A DNA stretch of 64,000 nt from Paraspadella gotoi (GCA_051294375.1 CM119268.1:8849215-8913214); one strand, 5' to 3'. Counted from the first letter of the stretch, positions 48,266 to 61,984 are shown. A program made the numbers and translations. The notes: generated by a model not told the origin, from the letters alone.

Positions 48266-48453
48266 TCTAACGAAAGGGCCGACGCTGACGAGTTTGGACT
48301 TATACGACTCGCTTGAGAAGACGAGGGGCGCGGACGGCGGTCGGACAAAATCTTTATTTCGCCTAATCAAAAGTCAAAAAAATATCTCTTCGGGCCAAAC
48401 GGACGATCGGGCTGTAGCGACGAACGGTGTCCGCTCGCGAGCAGCCCGAAAGC

Positions 48454-48465
48454 AGCGCCCCCTGG
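48454..48465. promoter_or_regulatory. CTCF-like core motif
   Basis: AGCGCCCCCTGG matches the core of the CTCF consensus on this strand. It is a sequence match only, in a GC-rich island with no assigned gene. Confidence 0.3.
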
Positions 48466-49440
48466 CTTAATACCCGTCTCCACCTACCCCCCCCCCCCGC
48501 CCTCGGAGGCCTCCATACTCCCGGATCAATCAGCCCCCTCTTTCGCGAGACAGGGGAGAATAAATTTCCGATCACCCGGTGGCGGACTCAATTCATTTTT
48601 TCGTTTTCTAGATCTATATTTTTTTTTAATACCTTCATTCTCTCGTGTTTCGTTTCTGTTTTTTGTTTTTTTTTGTTTTGTTTTTGTTTTTTGGTTTTGT
48701 TGGTTTTTGTTGTTTTTTTTTTAACGCCCTGTTTCCCCCGTCGCGTCGATCGAAAATTATTCGATTTTTTAAATTATTTATTGTTTTTCTTTGGATTTGA
48801 ATAAATAGTTACTTTAAAGAAAAAAAAAAAAAACATTTTCGACTTTTTTTTTCTGGGATCGAAAAGTCAGACGCCTTCGACCCAATTCGAGTTTCGATCC
48901 GTTTTTCTCTCGCGCTTTTTTGTTTAACTCTCGCACTTTGTCGTCGCTAAGCGACGCGATCGCATCTTTTCGTTCATAACTCGTTCATTACCTTCACCTT
49001 GACCCTCGTTCATCGAGACCTTCATCTTTTTACTTCCGCCTGTTGTAGTAATGTCTTGGCACTCCCTTCTCGGCATTCCCAGGCTCCACTCCCCAACACT
49101 TCACAGTCCATCTTCTCCACTCCTCGAAAACTCACAGCTCATTCTCAGTCCCTCTTACCGACAAACCGTCTTCGGTTACCCGGGCCGACGAAATTCGAAA
49201 CTCGGGGATTTTTTTTTTTTTCGTTGATCGGAAATCATCAAACTCACGTTTTCAATTTTTTTCACTTTTGACCCCGAATTCTTGACCCCGATCTCTCCAC
49301 TTTTCTGATCCATTTGTGATCAAATTTCTAGAACATGATACGTCTTGATTCAACTTCTATCTTATATTTGATCTTTCCGAATATTTAGCATCCTTTTAGC
49401 GTTACATTTTGCGGTTATAGAGAATCTTGCCAATCACATT

Positions 49441-49748
49441 AGACCGCATTGTCAAAAAAATCAACATAAAGAACCAAGAAAGCAATGCCCTATCCTTTCT
49501 TATCCTGCCATCAACATGTGTCTGATCCATTCTCAACCCGTATTCAAAGAGGAAACGCCCTTATTCCTACCGCGGTCGCACGAGCCGTTTGCCAAAATGT
49601 TCCACTCCGGGGGGGGGGGGAAGGGGAGGAACTGCCCGATTCCATCCGGGCTTCCCGCTTTCTCTGCCCGACGACGCCCCGAGGTTTGTTTTGAGAGGCG
49701 GAGGGCGAACCCCTTCCGACTCTCGACGCGCCGAGTATTCGCTCAAGC

Positions 49749-49817
<69 letters not shown>

Positions 49818-51576
49818 CTCATGAAGAGATGATGCAACCGGGCTGATAAAAACTACGCAGATTTTTTGGTATTTCCAGCTGGAGAAAGATTGCTTCAAAT
49901 TATGAAAAAAACACAATACATCGGATCAAAATTTAATAAAGTTACAGAAAATTTTAAAAAGGAAAAGGAAGAGAGGACTACGTATAGAACATTGAAAAAA
50001 GGTGTTGAAACATCGTGAGTCAATTTCAACTCAATTATGAATACCAGAAAATATTGAGGTTTCGATGATGACGATGATGACGATGATGATGATGATGATG
50101 ATGATCGTTCTCAGTGCAAATTCTTGAACAGGTTGCCTTTGAGAAGAAAAAGCTCTTGACTGCCTGAGGAAATGTTACGGCATTAAGATAAGAGAAAGAC
50201 TGAGTGCGACTTAACGCTGTGTAGATGCTAAATTAATCTATTTGCGTCTATGTACCTCTTCTCTTAGTTACTGTAAGTAATACTAAGTATACATATTTAG
50301 CCTTAGAACATTTATTTCTATACGAGCTCGAATTAACGTTTTCCTCTGTTTGCCTACCAAACAGTTTTAACTTTTAGTTTTGACATCTGCAAAGAGTTTT
50401 GAGAATTGAGTCGCTTTTTTTAAAATCTAAGTTTCAAGATTCGATTTATTTCACGAATGAAAAAATATTTATATCGTCCAATCAAAACATCGGGAGATTG
50501 CCCGCGTGGGTTCAATTGTGGGAACCGACATGCCCGACAAAGATGGCCGAAGAGGTTACGGTCGACCTTTCCGTGAGAAGGACCAGTAGGTCTCGGGTTC
50601 GAATCTAAGTCTTTTCCTTTTTTAATCGATGAAGGGAAATCAAAGTTTTATAGAGATTAGGTGTGACTGAAAATTCATTTGGAGCCTACAATCGAACATA
50701 GTAATATTTTTGAATACTTAATATAACATCATTGCAGACGTGCAATATATTATGCCAGCGATCTCGAACGCGGTTCATACCGGAATCCGCGCGATTTAAA
50801 TTATTTTTGTTTTCGACAAATCGATTTTTACGGAATCCAAAATTCGCGTGCGCCATTCGAGTGGATTCATTTTCAGAGCCAGCGGCGCAGATTTATATTA
50901 ATTTTTTTTTTCGTCCTTAAGTGTTACTCAATCTTCCCCTGGTCATCCCAAACAAAAAAAAAAAGGAAATGTCGCTTATCGTTGTCATAACCACCTCGTT
51001 TAATATCTTCTGGGCCTTTAATTGCGTTTTGGGTAAGGAGCCGTTTTTAGGCCAGACCTCTCTTCGTTCCTATCAAGCAATGCTGGGTTATGAAAGAACA
51101 ATTTTTTTCACTATTCAGGACCGTCTGACGCAGCTATTCTGACTCCTCACAAAGAAAAGAATTATCAAAAAAGTTAACGAAGGAAAGTTTCACGACACCC
51201 TCCCCGGGTAAGTCAGGCTGATTTGCATTCTTTGCCAAGTTGCTCCGTTCAATTTACAGTATTTTCGTTGCAGTAAAATTTTGGATTGCACTTCGACAAA
51301 TTGCGAAACGGTGTCGACCAGTGGAAACATTTATCGTCCCTGGAAAAAATGGCACACCATCGTAAAATTCGAGAGCCACGTGGACATGCGGTTAGAGAGA
51401 GAGAGTTCTAGTGACGTAATATCACTACTCGACCTTCCCCTATTAGGCTATTAGGCTAAAGTTAGATCTCCGAAACTTCCCAGTTAAGCTATGAGGCTAA
51501 AGTTTCCTCTCCGAATCTCACCAGTCGAGTTCTAACCCCGATCCTGACGGAAAAATCTCCCGGTACCACTGGTCAT
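49441..51576. repeat. Tandem block B, copy 1
   Basis: About 2.14 kb up to a 10-N gap at 51577. It matches copy 2 from GCATTGTCAAAAAAAT onward with many small indels. It contains (GA)n at 49752-49815, a (GAT)n tract near 50065-50105 and a tRNA-like sequence at 50536-50617. Confidence 0.85.
50536..50617 (+). pseudogene. Degenerate class II tRNA-like sequence (Ser/Leu type)
   Basis: A box TGGCCGAAGAGG (50544-50555), B box GGTTCGAATCT (50596-50606), 52 bp apart as in a tRNA with a long variable arm, followed by T runs that could end Pol III transcription. Acceptor and T stems pair only partly. A further damaged copy lies at about 52780-52865 in the second block. Confidence 0.5.
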
Positions 51577-51683
51577 NNNNNNNNNNTTGCTCTTTACTCA
51601 GAATTAACAATTCATTTCGTCCTCATGCCCAATTTTCCCAATTCCTCTTTCTTGACCCAAGGTCTTCCCCATCTTTAACGCCA

Positions 51684-52003
51684 CCCGCATTGTCAAAAAA
51701 AATCCAACAAATAAAGAACCAAGAAGTAATGCCTATCCTTTCATTATCCTGGCCCATCAACTCGTGTCTGATCCATTCTCAACCCGTATTCCAATAGACG
51801 GAAACGCCTTTCCTACCGCGGTCGAACGACGCGTCTGCACCAAATTGTTCCACTCCGGGGGGGGGGGGAGGGGGAGAACTCGCCCGATTGCTCCATCTCG
51901 GGGGCTTTTCCGCTTTTGTCTCTGCCCTGCACACGCCCGAGGTGTTTTGAGAGGCGGGAGGGCGAACCCCTTCCGACTCTCGACGCGCGTATATCGCTCA
52001 AGC

Positions 52004-52050
<47 letters not shown>

Positions 52051-53850
52051 ATGAGGAGAGAGATTCTCATGAAGAGATGATGCAAGGCTGATAAAACTAG
52101 CAGAATTTTTTGGTATCTCAGCTGGAGAAAGATTGCTTCAAATTATGAAAAACACAATCATCGGGATAAAATTTAATAAAGTTACAGAAAATTTTAAAAA
52201 GGAAAAGGAGAGAGGACTACGTATAGAACATTGGAAAAGGTGTTGAACATCGTGAGTCAATTTCAACTCAATTATGATTACCAGAATTATTGAGGTTTCG
52301 ATGAGACGAATGATGATGCATGATGATGATGACATGATGACTCGTTCTCCAGTGCAAATTCTGAACGGTTGCCTTTGAGAAGAAAAAGCTCTTGACTGCC
52401 TGAGGAAATGTTACGGCATTAAGATAAGAGAAAGACTGAGTGCGACTTAACGCATGTGTGATGCTAAATTAATCTATTTGCGTCTATGTACCTCTTGCTT
52501 TCTCAGTTACTGTAAAGTAATACTAAGTAATACATATTTAGCCTTAGAACATTTATTTCTATACGAGCTTCGAATTAACGTTTTTCTCTGTTGTCCTACC
52601 AAACCAGGTTTTAACTTTTAGTTTTGACAATCTGCAAAGAGTTTTGAGAATTGAGTCGCTTTTTTTAAAATCTAGTTTCAAGAATTCGATTTATTCTCAC
52701 GAATGAAAATATTTTTTATCGTCCAATCAAAACATCGGGAGATTGCCCGCGTGGGTTTCAATGTGGGAACCGACATGCGCCGACAAGTATGGCCGAAGAG
52801 GTTGTACAGGCCTTTCCGTGAGAAGGACCAGTAGGTCTCGGTTCGAGCGATTAAGTCTTTTCCTTTTTTAATGATGAGGAATCAAAGTTTTATAGAGATT
52901 AGGTGTGACTGAAAATTCATCTGGAGCCCTACAGGATGATACATGATGTAAATTATTTTTTGAATACTCTAATATAACAATCATTGCAGACGTGCAATAT
53001 ATTATGCAGCGCGATCTCGAACGCGGTTGCATTACGGGAATCCGCGCGATTTAAATTATTTTTGTTTTCGACAAATCGATTTTTACGGAATCCATAAATT
53101 CGGTGCGCCATTCGAGTGGATTCATTTTCAGAGTCAGCGGCGCAGATTTATATGAAATTTTTTTTTTTCGTCCTTAAGTGTTAACTAGCATCTTCCCTGG
53201 TCATCCAACAAAAAAAAGGAAATGTTCGCTTATCGTTGTCAATAACCACCTGTTTAATATCTCTATGGCACTTTAATTGCGTTTTTGGGTAAGGAGCCCG
53301 TTTTTAGGCCAGACCTCTCTTTCGTTCCCTATCAAGCAATGCGGGTTATGAATAGGAAATTTGTTTTTCACTATTCAGGACCGTCTGACGCAGCTATTCG
53401 ACTCCTCAACAAAGAAAAGAATTATCAAAAAGTTAACGAAGGAAAGTTTCACGAACCCTCCCCGGGTAAGTAGGCTGATTTGCATTCTTTGCCAAAGTTG
53501 CTCCGTTCAATTTACAGTAATTTTCGTTGCAGTAAGAAATTTTGGATTGCCACGTTCGACAAAATTGCGGAAACGGTGTCGACCAGTGGAAACATTTATC
53601 GTCCCTGGGAAAAAAATGGCACACCATCGTAAAATTCGAGAGCCACGTGGGACATGCGGTTAGAGAGAGAGAGTTCTAGTGACGTAATATCCACTACTTC
53701 GACCTTCCCCTATTAGGCTATTAGGCTAAAGTTAGATCTCCGAAACCTTCCAGTTAAGCTATGAGGCTAAAAAGTTTCCTCTCCGAATCTCCACCAAGTC
53801 GAAGTTATAACCCGATCCTGACGGAAAAATCTCCCGGTACCTACTGGTCA
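51684..53850. repeat. Tandem block B, copy 2
   Basis: Repeats copy 1 almost end to end (CTCCCGGTAC near the end of both). The sequence just after the N gap (51597-51690) also resembles 53940-54035, giving an overall period of roughly 2.25-2.35 kb. Confidence 0.85.
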
Positions 53851-54605
53851 TTGCGGCGATTGGTGGGTGGCCGCTGGCCATCCACAAAATTCGGCGTGAA
53901 GCGACCGTAAGAAGGGCAAGTTTTTGCTCATTTACTGCAGAATTTAAGGACAATTCATGTTCGTTGGCCTCACTGCCCAAATTTTCCCCAATGCTCCCCT
54001 TTTGAGGGCCGAGTCTTCCCCATTGCTTTAACGCCAACGCCGAGGTCATTCTTACGCCCAGGGAGGCGTCATGCAGGAGCGACCAGCCAGCCTGCGCCGA
54101 CGTGTCACACCAGCTGCGGCTGGCCACTTTCGTCGAACGACGTCCTGCGCGCAACTTGGTTCGGCGCAGGTAAATCAGAATCGTCGGTCGGAAAANNNNN
54201 NNNNNNNNNNNNNNNNNNNNAAATCAACGGAGATTCGAAAAACGTCACTTTTGAGCGAAAAGAGGAAAAGCACTTGAAATGGATGACGGGCGAGGCAAGA
54301 GCGGGAAAATTTAAAAGGGCGGGGCGTACAATCGGTCCTTGGTGGGTCGGGGGGCAAAATGGAGGGGGTAATGGGGTGGCAGCTGTCGAGGTGTCCTCCT
54401 GTCAGGAAAAGCGAATCTTCCCGTTTCATTTCAATTTTAAAGTCAACTTTCTTCTTTCTTATTTTATTCAATGATTGAAGTAAAATCGCAATATTTAAAT
54501 TGTAAATTTACAATAGATTTATAAATCTGTAAATTATTGCACCAGCTTTTAGAGAAACGGTTTTAACTTGGGTAAGATTTAATAAGGACTTACTTTAATT
54601 ATCAG
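53851..54605. other. Unassigned sequence with a 25-N gap
   Basis: GC-richer than its flanks. A long minus-strand open frame covers 53759-54154 but lacks splice or domain support. The gap is at 54196-54220. Confidence 0.4.
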
Positions 54606-55154
54606 GCTCTAATATCGTCTTCTTGGACCGACCTCACCCAATCAAATTTGCACGAGGACAGCGGAGTCCAAGGTAAACGTGAGATCTAGACTTTGCCATG
54701 TGTGGAATTGTGCGTCATTCAAACACACAAAAACATTTGTAAGATAATATATATCTAAATATATTTGTATGTATTCTAAATTTTAATCATCGATATATCA
54801 GGACCGACTGAGTCAAATTCCCGCCGTCGATTTATCTTGATGTCGCAACTGGATGGTTGCAATGCTTTCTCAGGTTGGCTCCTCGTGTCAGACGCTTCTT
54901 CAAGTAAGTTTAAAATCGTTTTCGACGACTTATAAACCCTTTTTGCGCTGAAGAAGGTTCGTATTTGGCGGAACGAAACATCGTCCGATTTTCATAATAA
55001 AACAATTCGTTTTGCCACTAACATTCAAATCTTTCCTCTAAAGATTTAAATTCAAGTAAATAAAAAATTGAATCTCGAATTTAGACGACATAAATCGAAA
55101 TGTCTCTTAGGTTCGTCGACGCTTGTGATTGGGAAAAATCGTCGCCTCCATTGA
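54606..55154 (+). CDS. 3' end of an unrecognised gene
   Basis: Three exons with matching phases: 54606-54672 (ALISSSWTDLTQSNLHEDSG), 54802-54903 (GPTESNSRRRFILMSQLDG then CNAFSGWLLVSDASS) and 55111-55154 (SSTLVIGKNRRLH, TGA stop). Acceptors TTATCAG, ATATCAG and TCTTAG and donors GTAAAC and GTAAGT are good. No domain is recognised. Upstream exons were not found, possibly because of the gap at 54196 and the disordered duplicated block before it. The coding call rests on splice phase and composition only. Confidence 0.4.
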
Positions 55155-58100
55155 TAAATACAGTTCGGCCACCTAAAGAATGCATTTTCACGCTCGACGG
55201 ATGAGGCGGACTAACTGCGCGATTTACGGAAGATACAAGGATAATATAGTCAATCCTGACCGCTGTGATTGCCTCGAATTAATCGGGCAAGAACACAAAG
55301 AAATATTTGGTGAAAGTATTACAGAAATTTGTATATAAACATTTAAGAATTTTGTTTGACACTCTCCTAAAAGTTATACTCTTTATCCTTTGAAAAAAGG
55401 ACTGAGACGAGGAAGTTTAATTTTTCTGTAAATACTTTTCAATATTCTTCCAATTTTTTAGTACATGAAAATGGACATTTATTTTTAATAGTTGAAACTA
55501 AAAAAAGTTCCCACAGCAAATATAGACAATAGAAATCAACCCGCCCGGCCCCCCCCACACCGGAATTGACGGCTACTTGCGCAGTTCTTTCCTTCTCAGA
55601 CTCCGACTCTTTTAAATCGTAATTCGAGTCAAGAGATTCATTCGCAATTTCATTTGCGATTCATTTCGTTTCATTTCTTACTTTCCCTCCCCCCGACTCC
55701 CCGCCGGCGGTGCGAGATTTATATTCCAATTTTGATTCATTTCAAAATTTCCCGATCAACATTCATTCGCGAGGCGAAAGGATGATTCTAGTATATATAT
55801 TCGAGTTCTCTCTTCCCTATTGAGTATATTTTGGGGAATTGGAATTTATCACAAAATAAACATAATCCACAGTGAATATCCTTTGCAAGCGACTGAAAGC
55901 ACACGAATCGTTAAGTATCTCCTAATCGCGCTTAATTTTTATCCTGACTATCTAATATTTTAGGCTTCATTTATAGTGTATATGGAGACCATTTTCACCC
56001 GCTCCCCGTTGTAATTATTTGAATTTCGCTAATTTATTTCAGGCTTATTAATATTCTAACCTGCTGCATTTAAAGGGTGATAAAAAGATCTTAGTTAATT
56101 GAGCTAATAAAAAAACCACGGAAATTCTCAATACGAAATCGCAGATAAGATATAAAGATGGAGAGGGTACCCCAAGGGGGGGGGAAAAGAGGGGAAGAAG
56201 GTAGGGATTTTAAAAAGAAAAGCGATGGTAAGGAACAGGGTAGAGGAGCGAATGGGTATAGTTAATTTTTTTTTGTACTCTTTAAAATAACAAACGTTAG
56301 GCTAACCGTAAAACTATCACCTCTCTCACAAATCATAATATTTCCATTAGCGTTTCCCGAGATAAAGGAAAATATGGATAATGCATTGGTTAAGGTGTTA
56401 GTGACAAAACTACGTTTTCCTCATATTTGATAAAAATAAAGAAACTAAATACCCTGCGTAGAGAGGACTTCGAGATTCAAGTTTGATTCTGTAATCTATC
56501 TCTGTTCATTGGGTTTGTTACATGGTGTCGGGTTTAACGTGCGGGCAACCCGCGCGTGCGTGTAACGCTCAATAGTTCAATAGTCAAATTGGTGAAGGCA
56601 CGGCTAAGAGGGCGGTATAAGGTAAAAAAAATATCCACTTTAGTACTTGTTTTTTTAGTCTGTTTTTGTTAAAGGATATTGATAGGGTTTTTGGACGAGC
56701 CGAGCACAAGACTCTTTAACACGTCTGGTTATTAGTCAAAGATTTGTTAATGGTAGTGTATTATAAAGTATTATAATTAGGAAATAGGTATGTTATTAGG
56801 ACCTCTTAAACCGATGGGCACCCATAAGAGACATCAACATAAAGCGCATCAAGGCAACAACCTTTTTGCAAAAACTCGCATACCTTATGTTCACGAATTT
56901 TTGAGTCGTGATCCTGCTTATCAAGCAGATATCAATCCCGACTTTTGAGAATTCCGGAACTAGGAGTATAAGTATCTTTCCCCCACTCTTTGATTTATTA
57001 TCGGAAATCTCGCTTGACGGCATAGCATCAGCCCGAACTACCGGGAGGACAACCTAGGCAAATGCGCAAAAGATAATTATTGTCCGGCACTGTGAAAAAA
57101 TAATTATTTTGTAGCTTGACTGATATGGCAACTGAAAAACTAAAGGAAAAAAATGTTAGAAGACTTAGACCGACTCTCACCTCCATGGATCAAAAAGAGT
57201 AACAGACTTTGGGGTCACAAAGAATTTAAACATGTCACATTCGGGACAGTTTTAATTGTATGTCCGCATGTGATAGGTGAGATGTGTGGTGCGGATAGTT
57301 TACCATAGCGATTGGTATTATTAATTGAGTTGGTGCAAAAGTATCGTAGGTTCACGGAGAAAAAAACACGAATCTCCATTTAGAAATATGACGCTAGACT
57401 TGTGGTAAGAAAGTGCGAGACTTGTTAGGGATTGGACCGTGGCGCGGAAGAATTGCGGCTTTTAATCTCGTAAGATGAGTGGAAGAAGGAGAATGAAGGG
57501 TGCGAGATAGTGGGAGAGGTTCATGCACGTAGTAGCTACTTTACAGGTGATGCGTAGTGGTGCTGTGACGGGGGAAGGTATGTGAAGTGGAGCACTGGGT
57601 AATCTTTGTTTCAAATTTTTTAGTCTGTGAGGATAGGAAGGCGCGGACAGTTTACTTTTGCGCATCTGGTACACATGTTGACTTGGAATAATAGGTTACT
57701 TTGCGACTGAGGCTTCGGTAGTCACGCGGAGAGACTATAAAGTCCCTAAACATACAAAGAAATTCGAGCTGCAGAAAACGTAAAATTCATTGTTGCGAGG
57801 ATCTCTCCATTGTTGGGACCCGACATGGTCCTACTGTTGCCGCCTTCGTCGTTTTTGTTCAAAACTATTTTTGAAATGGGAGTACACCGCATACTCTTTT
57901 AAGACTTACTTCCCTTGTCTTTGATAGTACTTACGGTAATGTATGTTGGGCTATCAGGTTTAGTAAACAATTGAAAGAAATAATATCCTAACCCATTGTA
58001 GAATTAAAGATTACAATATGAACTAGAATTCAATAAAACCAACAACGGTAATTTTTTTTTTATACTGCAACATAAGAAGCAATTGCTGGGTCAAATTTGG

Positions 58101-60960
58101 ACGCAAAACGGTATTCGACGCTGGGCGTGGATCCTATGGTGCGTTAAGTGGACAGTGTCATTTGCCGTCCGTCTTCCTTAACTTTGTTTACTCATCTGGA
58201 GGCCTGTCAGCCGCTCTCGGACCGGGCAGTCATGCTTTGCAATAAGAGGGTCCAACTTGAATATGAATCATATAAAGTAGGTTTAATACGCCTATGATTT
58301 GAGCAACGTAGATGCCCCTCCCAAGTGGCCATCACAGGGCAACTCGGTGATCGCCAAGTCGTAAAGATATACCTTTCGCGAAAAAAAGATAGCGTGAATC
58401 AGGTTGATGGTGGTTGTCATCGCCAAAGTGCATATTAGTTGAGTAATAGAGAAAGGAAAAGAAAACCAGTTTGGAGCAAACAGAAGTGTTGGAGCCGGAA
58501 GCTAGGAAATGTTTATCTGGCCGGAGGCCGAAAAAAAGAATTCTTGGACCGGGAGCTAGAGCTGGATACCGGAGCACGAAATTTAAAATGCAGTTCCTCG
58601 CAGCTCCATAAAAATAAAAATAAGATTGTTATATTATAAATTTAAAAGAAATATTAAAAAAAAGTTAAGATATAAATAATGAGTTTTTAATTGATATAGA
58701 TTCATAAAGTGAATTAAGTAAATAATACAACGCAGGAGGGAATGGGATTGTCGAGTAGACTGTCATGCTTGGCTTCTCCGGCCTTTTCTTTCTGATTGAC
58801 CAATTGTAAGAAGCCCCCTGCCGGTCCGTCGGGAAGGCCTCAAAGAATCCACTTAGCGGTCCACAAACGTTTTATTATTTTGGGAAGAGTCCCGTTCAAG
58901 AGCAGAACTCCGCGAATGACCGTTGGAAAGAGAGAAAGAGACGAACGTCCGAGTTGCTTAATATAATAAAAAGAGCAATCTGAGTTGTAGATTGGTAAAG
59001 TCCCGGACTTTAAGAGCCAATATACTGTAGAAGTTACCATACTAGGTTTGTGTTTTCCTTTCATGTGGTAAGAGTTATATGCGTTGAAAGGAATATACGC
59101 ACAGCGTCGGACTAAGTGATTAGACAAAAAGCCTTGGCTCAGATGCAGGGTAAGGGAAAGGTACTGGCCAGGAATAAATGGGATTATAATTTATCCTTCC
59201 ACCTCACCCCCTGGGGAAAAAAAAAAAAATATAAAAGAAACCCCAATAAAAACGGCCTAACCGCTGATTAATTTTGTCTTACCTACGATCTTATTGTTAT
59301 TTCCAGCAAGAGCACTTTTTTTGGCTCTTACCTTTTTTGCTGGAACCGATTGAAGACCCTAAGTAATTTTCAAAGGATTCAGGGACTCCATCCATGCATC
59401 ACGAGTTAAATTGACGTTGTTTTGCTAACCTGGGGACGGACTGGGCGGAATGAACCAGACAGACGGACGGGACGGGACTTTTCGGTTTTTTTTGCCCTTA
59501 TTTAATTATAATTCGAGGTTCTGGATATTGATAATGAATTATTTACCCGTACAAGATTTCCTGGGGGTGGGGATCCCGCGGGAGTCTTGACTCGACTGAT
59601 AAGCAGTCCGACTAAAACAGAAGCCCTTGCATACGAAAATTGTGAAATTTTGCTTAAGTGAAAGCTGAAAGCAAGCGGTTCCTAAAGAATCTCTGTTAGT
59701 CACGGAATGCATTCGTGACTCTATAAAGGATAACACTAGGTATTTGATCTGTCGGTCGTCTCTCAATAAAAGGTAGAGAAAGTAAAGTGATTTTTTATAA
59801 GAAAAAGTAGTTTTATCATGGAAACCAGTGGGCTGCGGCCATACAGAATGTAATCGGCTTTCAAGGGATTAAGCTGAACTTGTTTACTGATGTGGCCTAA
59901 TAGTTTTTTTTCAAATTCAGATCATTGTAGGCATTAAAAACCCCGTTAAGTAAGGAGGCATTAAAAGGAAGTTAGTAATGGGAATCCTTAAAAAAATAGA
60001 TATATGCTTGAATAGCTTAGGTCAATTGTCGCGTTTTGTCGCGGTGCGAAGTAGTTCGAAGGATCAGTTCCTCCAGACAGATTCTATTTGATAGTTTATA
60101 TAATTGAAAGATTTTCCGNNNNNNNNNNNNNNNNNNNNNNNNNTTTTTGTTCGTGGAAGGGGGTAAGATAGCATTCATTGTAAGAGGCTAAGAGCTATTT
60201 CCATTTATGGTGTGGTTATGGGCAAACAATGGTTTTCAAAGATGTTATGTTGTTAGAAATAGATATATTAACCGAATGCAAAAACAAATGCCCAAAAAAA
60301 AACCAAAAACCCATTTATTTCACGATTTTTTTAAATAAAAAAGATAAGATAAGCGAGCGACCATTTGTTTTCCACGGGCAGACAAACCGCCCCGAGTCAG
60401 CGCGACATCTGAAGGGAATTTTAGATTTTGTTTTGTTCAAACTTGAAAAGTGGTATGTTTTCTTGTATTTTAAATGTACAAACAGTATAGAAACTATTCA
60501 CTTAATAAACAAGCTATCGCCAGACTTCGCACAGGCTATGATTAAATACTCACCCACTTTCCCTTGACGGGCGTTTCTTTTTCATTTCTCAGAAATGAGG
60601 TAAGCGACGACAGCAACGTGAGCCGAATCGTTCGACATTATCGACGGTTGTATAACTGTTTAGTGTTGACCGATAAGTTAGTTTAAAAAACGAAACGATT
60701 TGTTACCATTATATCGTGGAAGAGTGTGGACTTTATTTAGCGTTGTATATTTATAAAATTATATTAAATATTACATTTAGGGTTTTTGAAAAAAAATTCT
60801 AATTCACTGTCCATTTAAAAAAAAATAGTTAAATTTTCATTTTTAAATAATCGGCTAAGAAATTATGAAAGCTTTAATTTATAGATCGAATAAGATTTTT
60901 TTTTCAGTTGACCTATTTTAAACTGAAATAAATTAATACAAACTTTTATTTTCGTTTCAT
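55155..60960. other. Gene-poor region, probably with decayed mobile DNA
   Basis: No exon with boundary support in about 5.8 kb. It contains a possible LTR end with primer-binding-site-like sequence near 56518-56531, a 25-N gap at 60119-60143, and a dispersed-repeat fragment at 60490-60545. Confidence 0.45.
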
Positions 60961-60970
60961 TTTTTAACTC

Positions 60971-61074
<104 letters not shown>

Positions 61075-61173
61075 TTTCGACCCCTATCCGGTAATCAGCG
61101 TCGAAACTTTAATGTCGCTCGGATTTATTCGGGGTTTTCGCGGTTTTTTTTTCCTTTTTTTTTTAATCTCACG

Positions 61174-61300
61174 TTTTATTTCTCGAGGTTTTGATTTGTC
61201 TCTCGACGTCTTCGGTTTGACGGCGGATGACGGTGGCGCTGTTGTCGTTGTCGTTGTTGCCGTAGGTGTCGGATGAAATATTGTAGAAATCTATCACTTT
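61174..61300 (-). CDS. Possible minus-strand exon
   Basis: Reads VIDFYNISSDTYGNN, then DNDNSATVIRRQTEDVERQI and KTSRNKT before TGA, with codons ending mostly in C like the confident genes here. It could be a terminal exon, or end at an AAAC|GTGAGA donor. The acceptor is unclear and no family is recognised. Confidence 0.3.
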
Positions 61301-61984
61301 AGTTTTATTTTACATTGAATTTAGTTATTTACATACAAATTCGTCTTTCCAATAACAAAATAAATGTAGTCCTTCCCCAAAGTTTGGTTGAAGGATGCGA
61401 AGCGAAAGGTTTACTTTTCGTCTAAACATTAAAAAAAAAAAGAGACCAAAAAATTGATTTTTAACTAGATCGAGACGATAATATTTGCGGGAACGAAAGA
61501 GAAATCTGATGATATCTTTCCTTTCTAAAAACGCATTTATTTTTCCCCTCGGATCATCGCGCGCCCGCGAGATAATATTTTCGCTTTTAATTTTTCCTTT
61601 TTTAAAGTTTTCTCCGTCGGGGTTCTCGGTTCTAAGCAACGGCCCGCGACGAATTTTAAAAATCCATAAAAGTTCTCGTCGAAACAATCGAACAACGAAT
61701 TAAATACGAAAAATATGATGCGCGCATATAATCTTCGAATCACACGAATAAAAAAAATCCCCTCCTTTTTTTTTCCCCCCGCGCCGAGTGATCATCAAGA
61801 GCAGTGGAAGAGTAGAAAAGAGTAGAAAATTTACATAGAAAAGTCAGAATCAATTTACGTTGTGGACTCACAGTTAACGTCCGCCAGATGAAGAGAAGCG
61901 ATTATCACAAATCACACCCCCGCCACCCACCGTTCACCGATCGCTGCTTCGCCTCTACCCCCGCCCTCCCTTTTTCTTCTCTAT

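Larger units (their letters stand above)
47806..49440. other. Intergenic sequence with a GC-rich island
   Basis: No exon with supported boundaries. The GC-rich part at 48150-48560 could be a promoter or 5' exon of an unassigned gene; flanks are AT-rich with T-homopolymers. Confidence 0.4.

Noticed and set aside
53759-54154. 131-codon minus-strand open frame
   Set aside because: No family, no splice context, and it overlaps the end of the duplicated block. Left unannotated.
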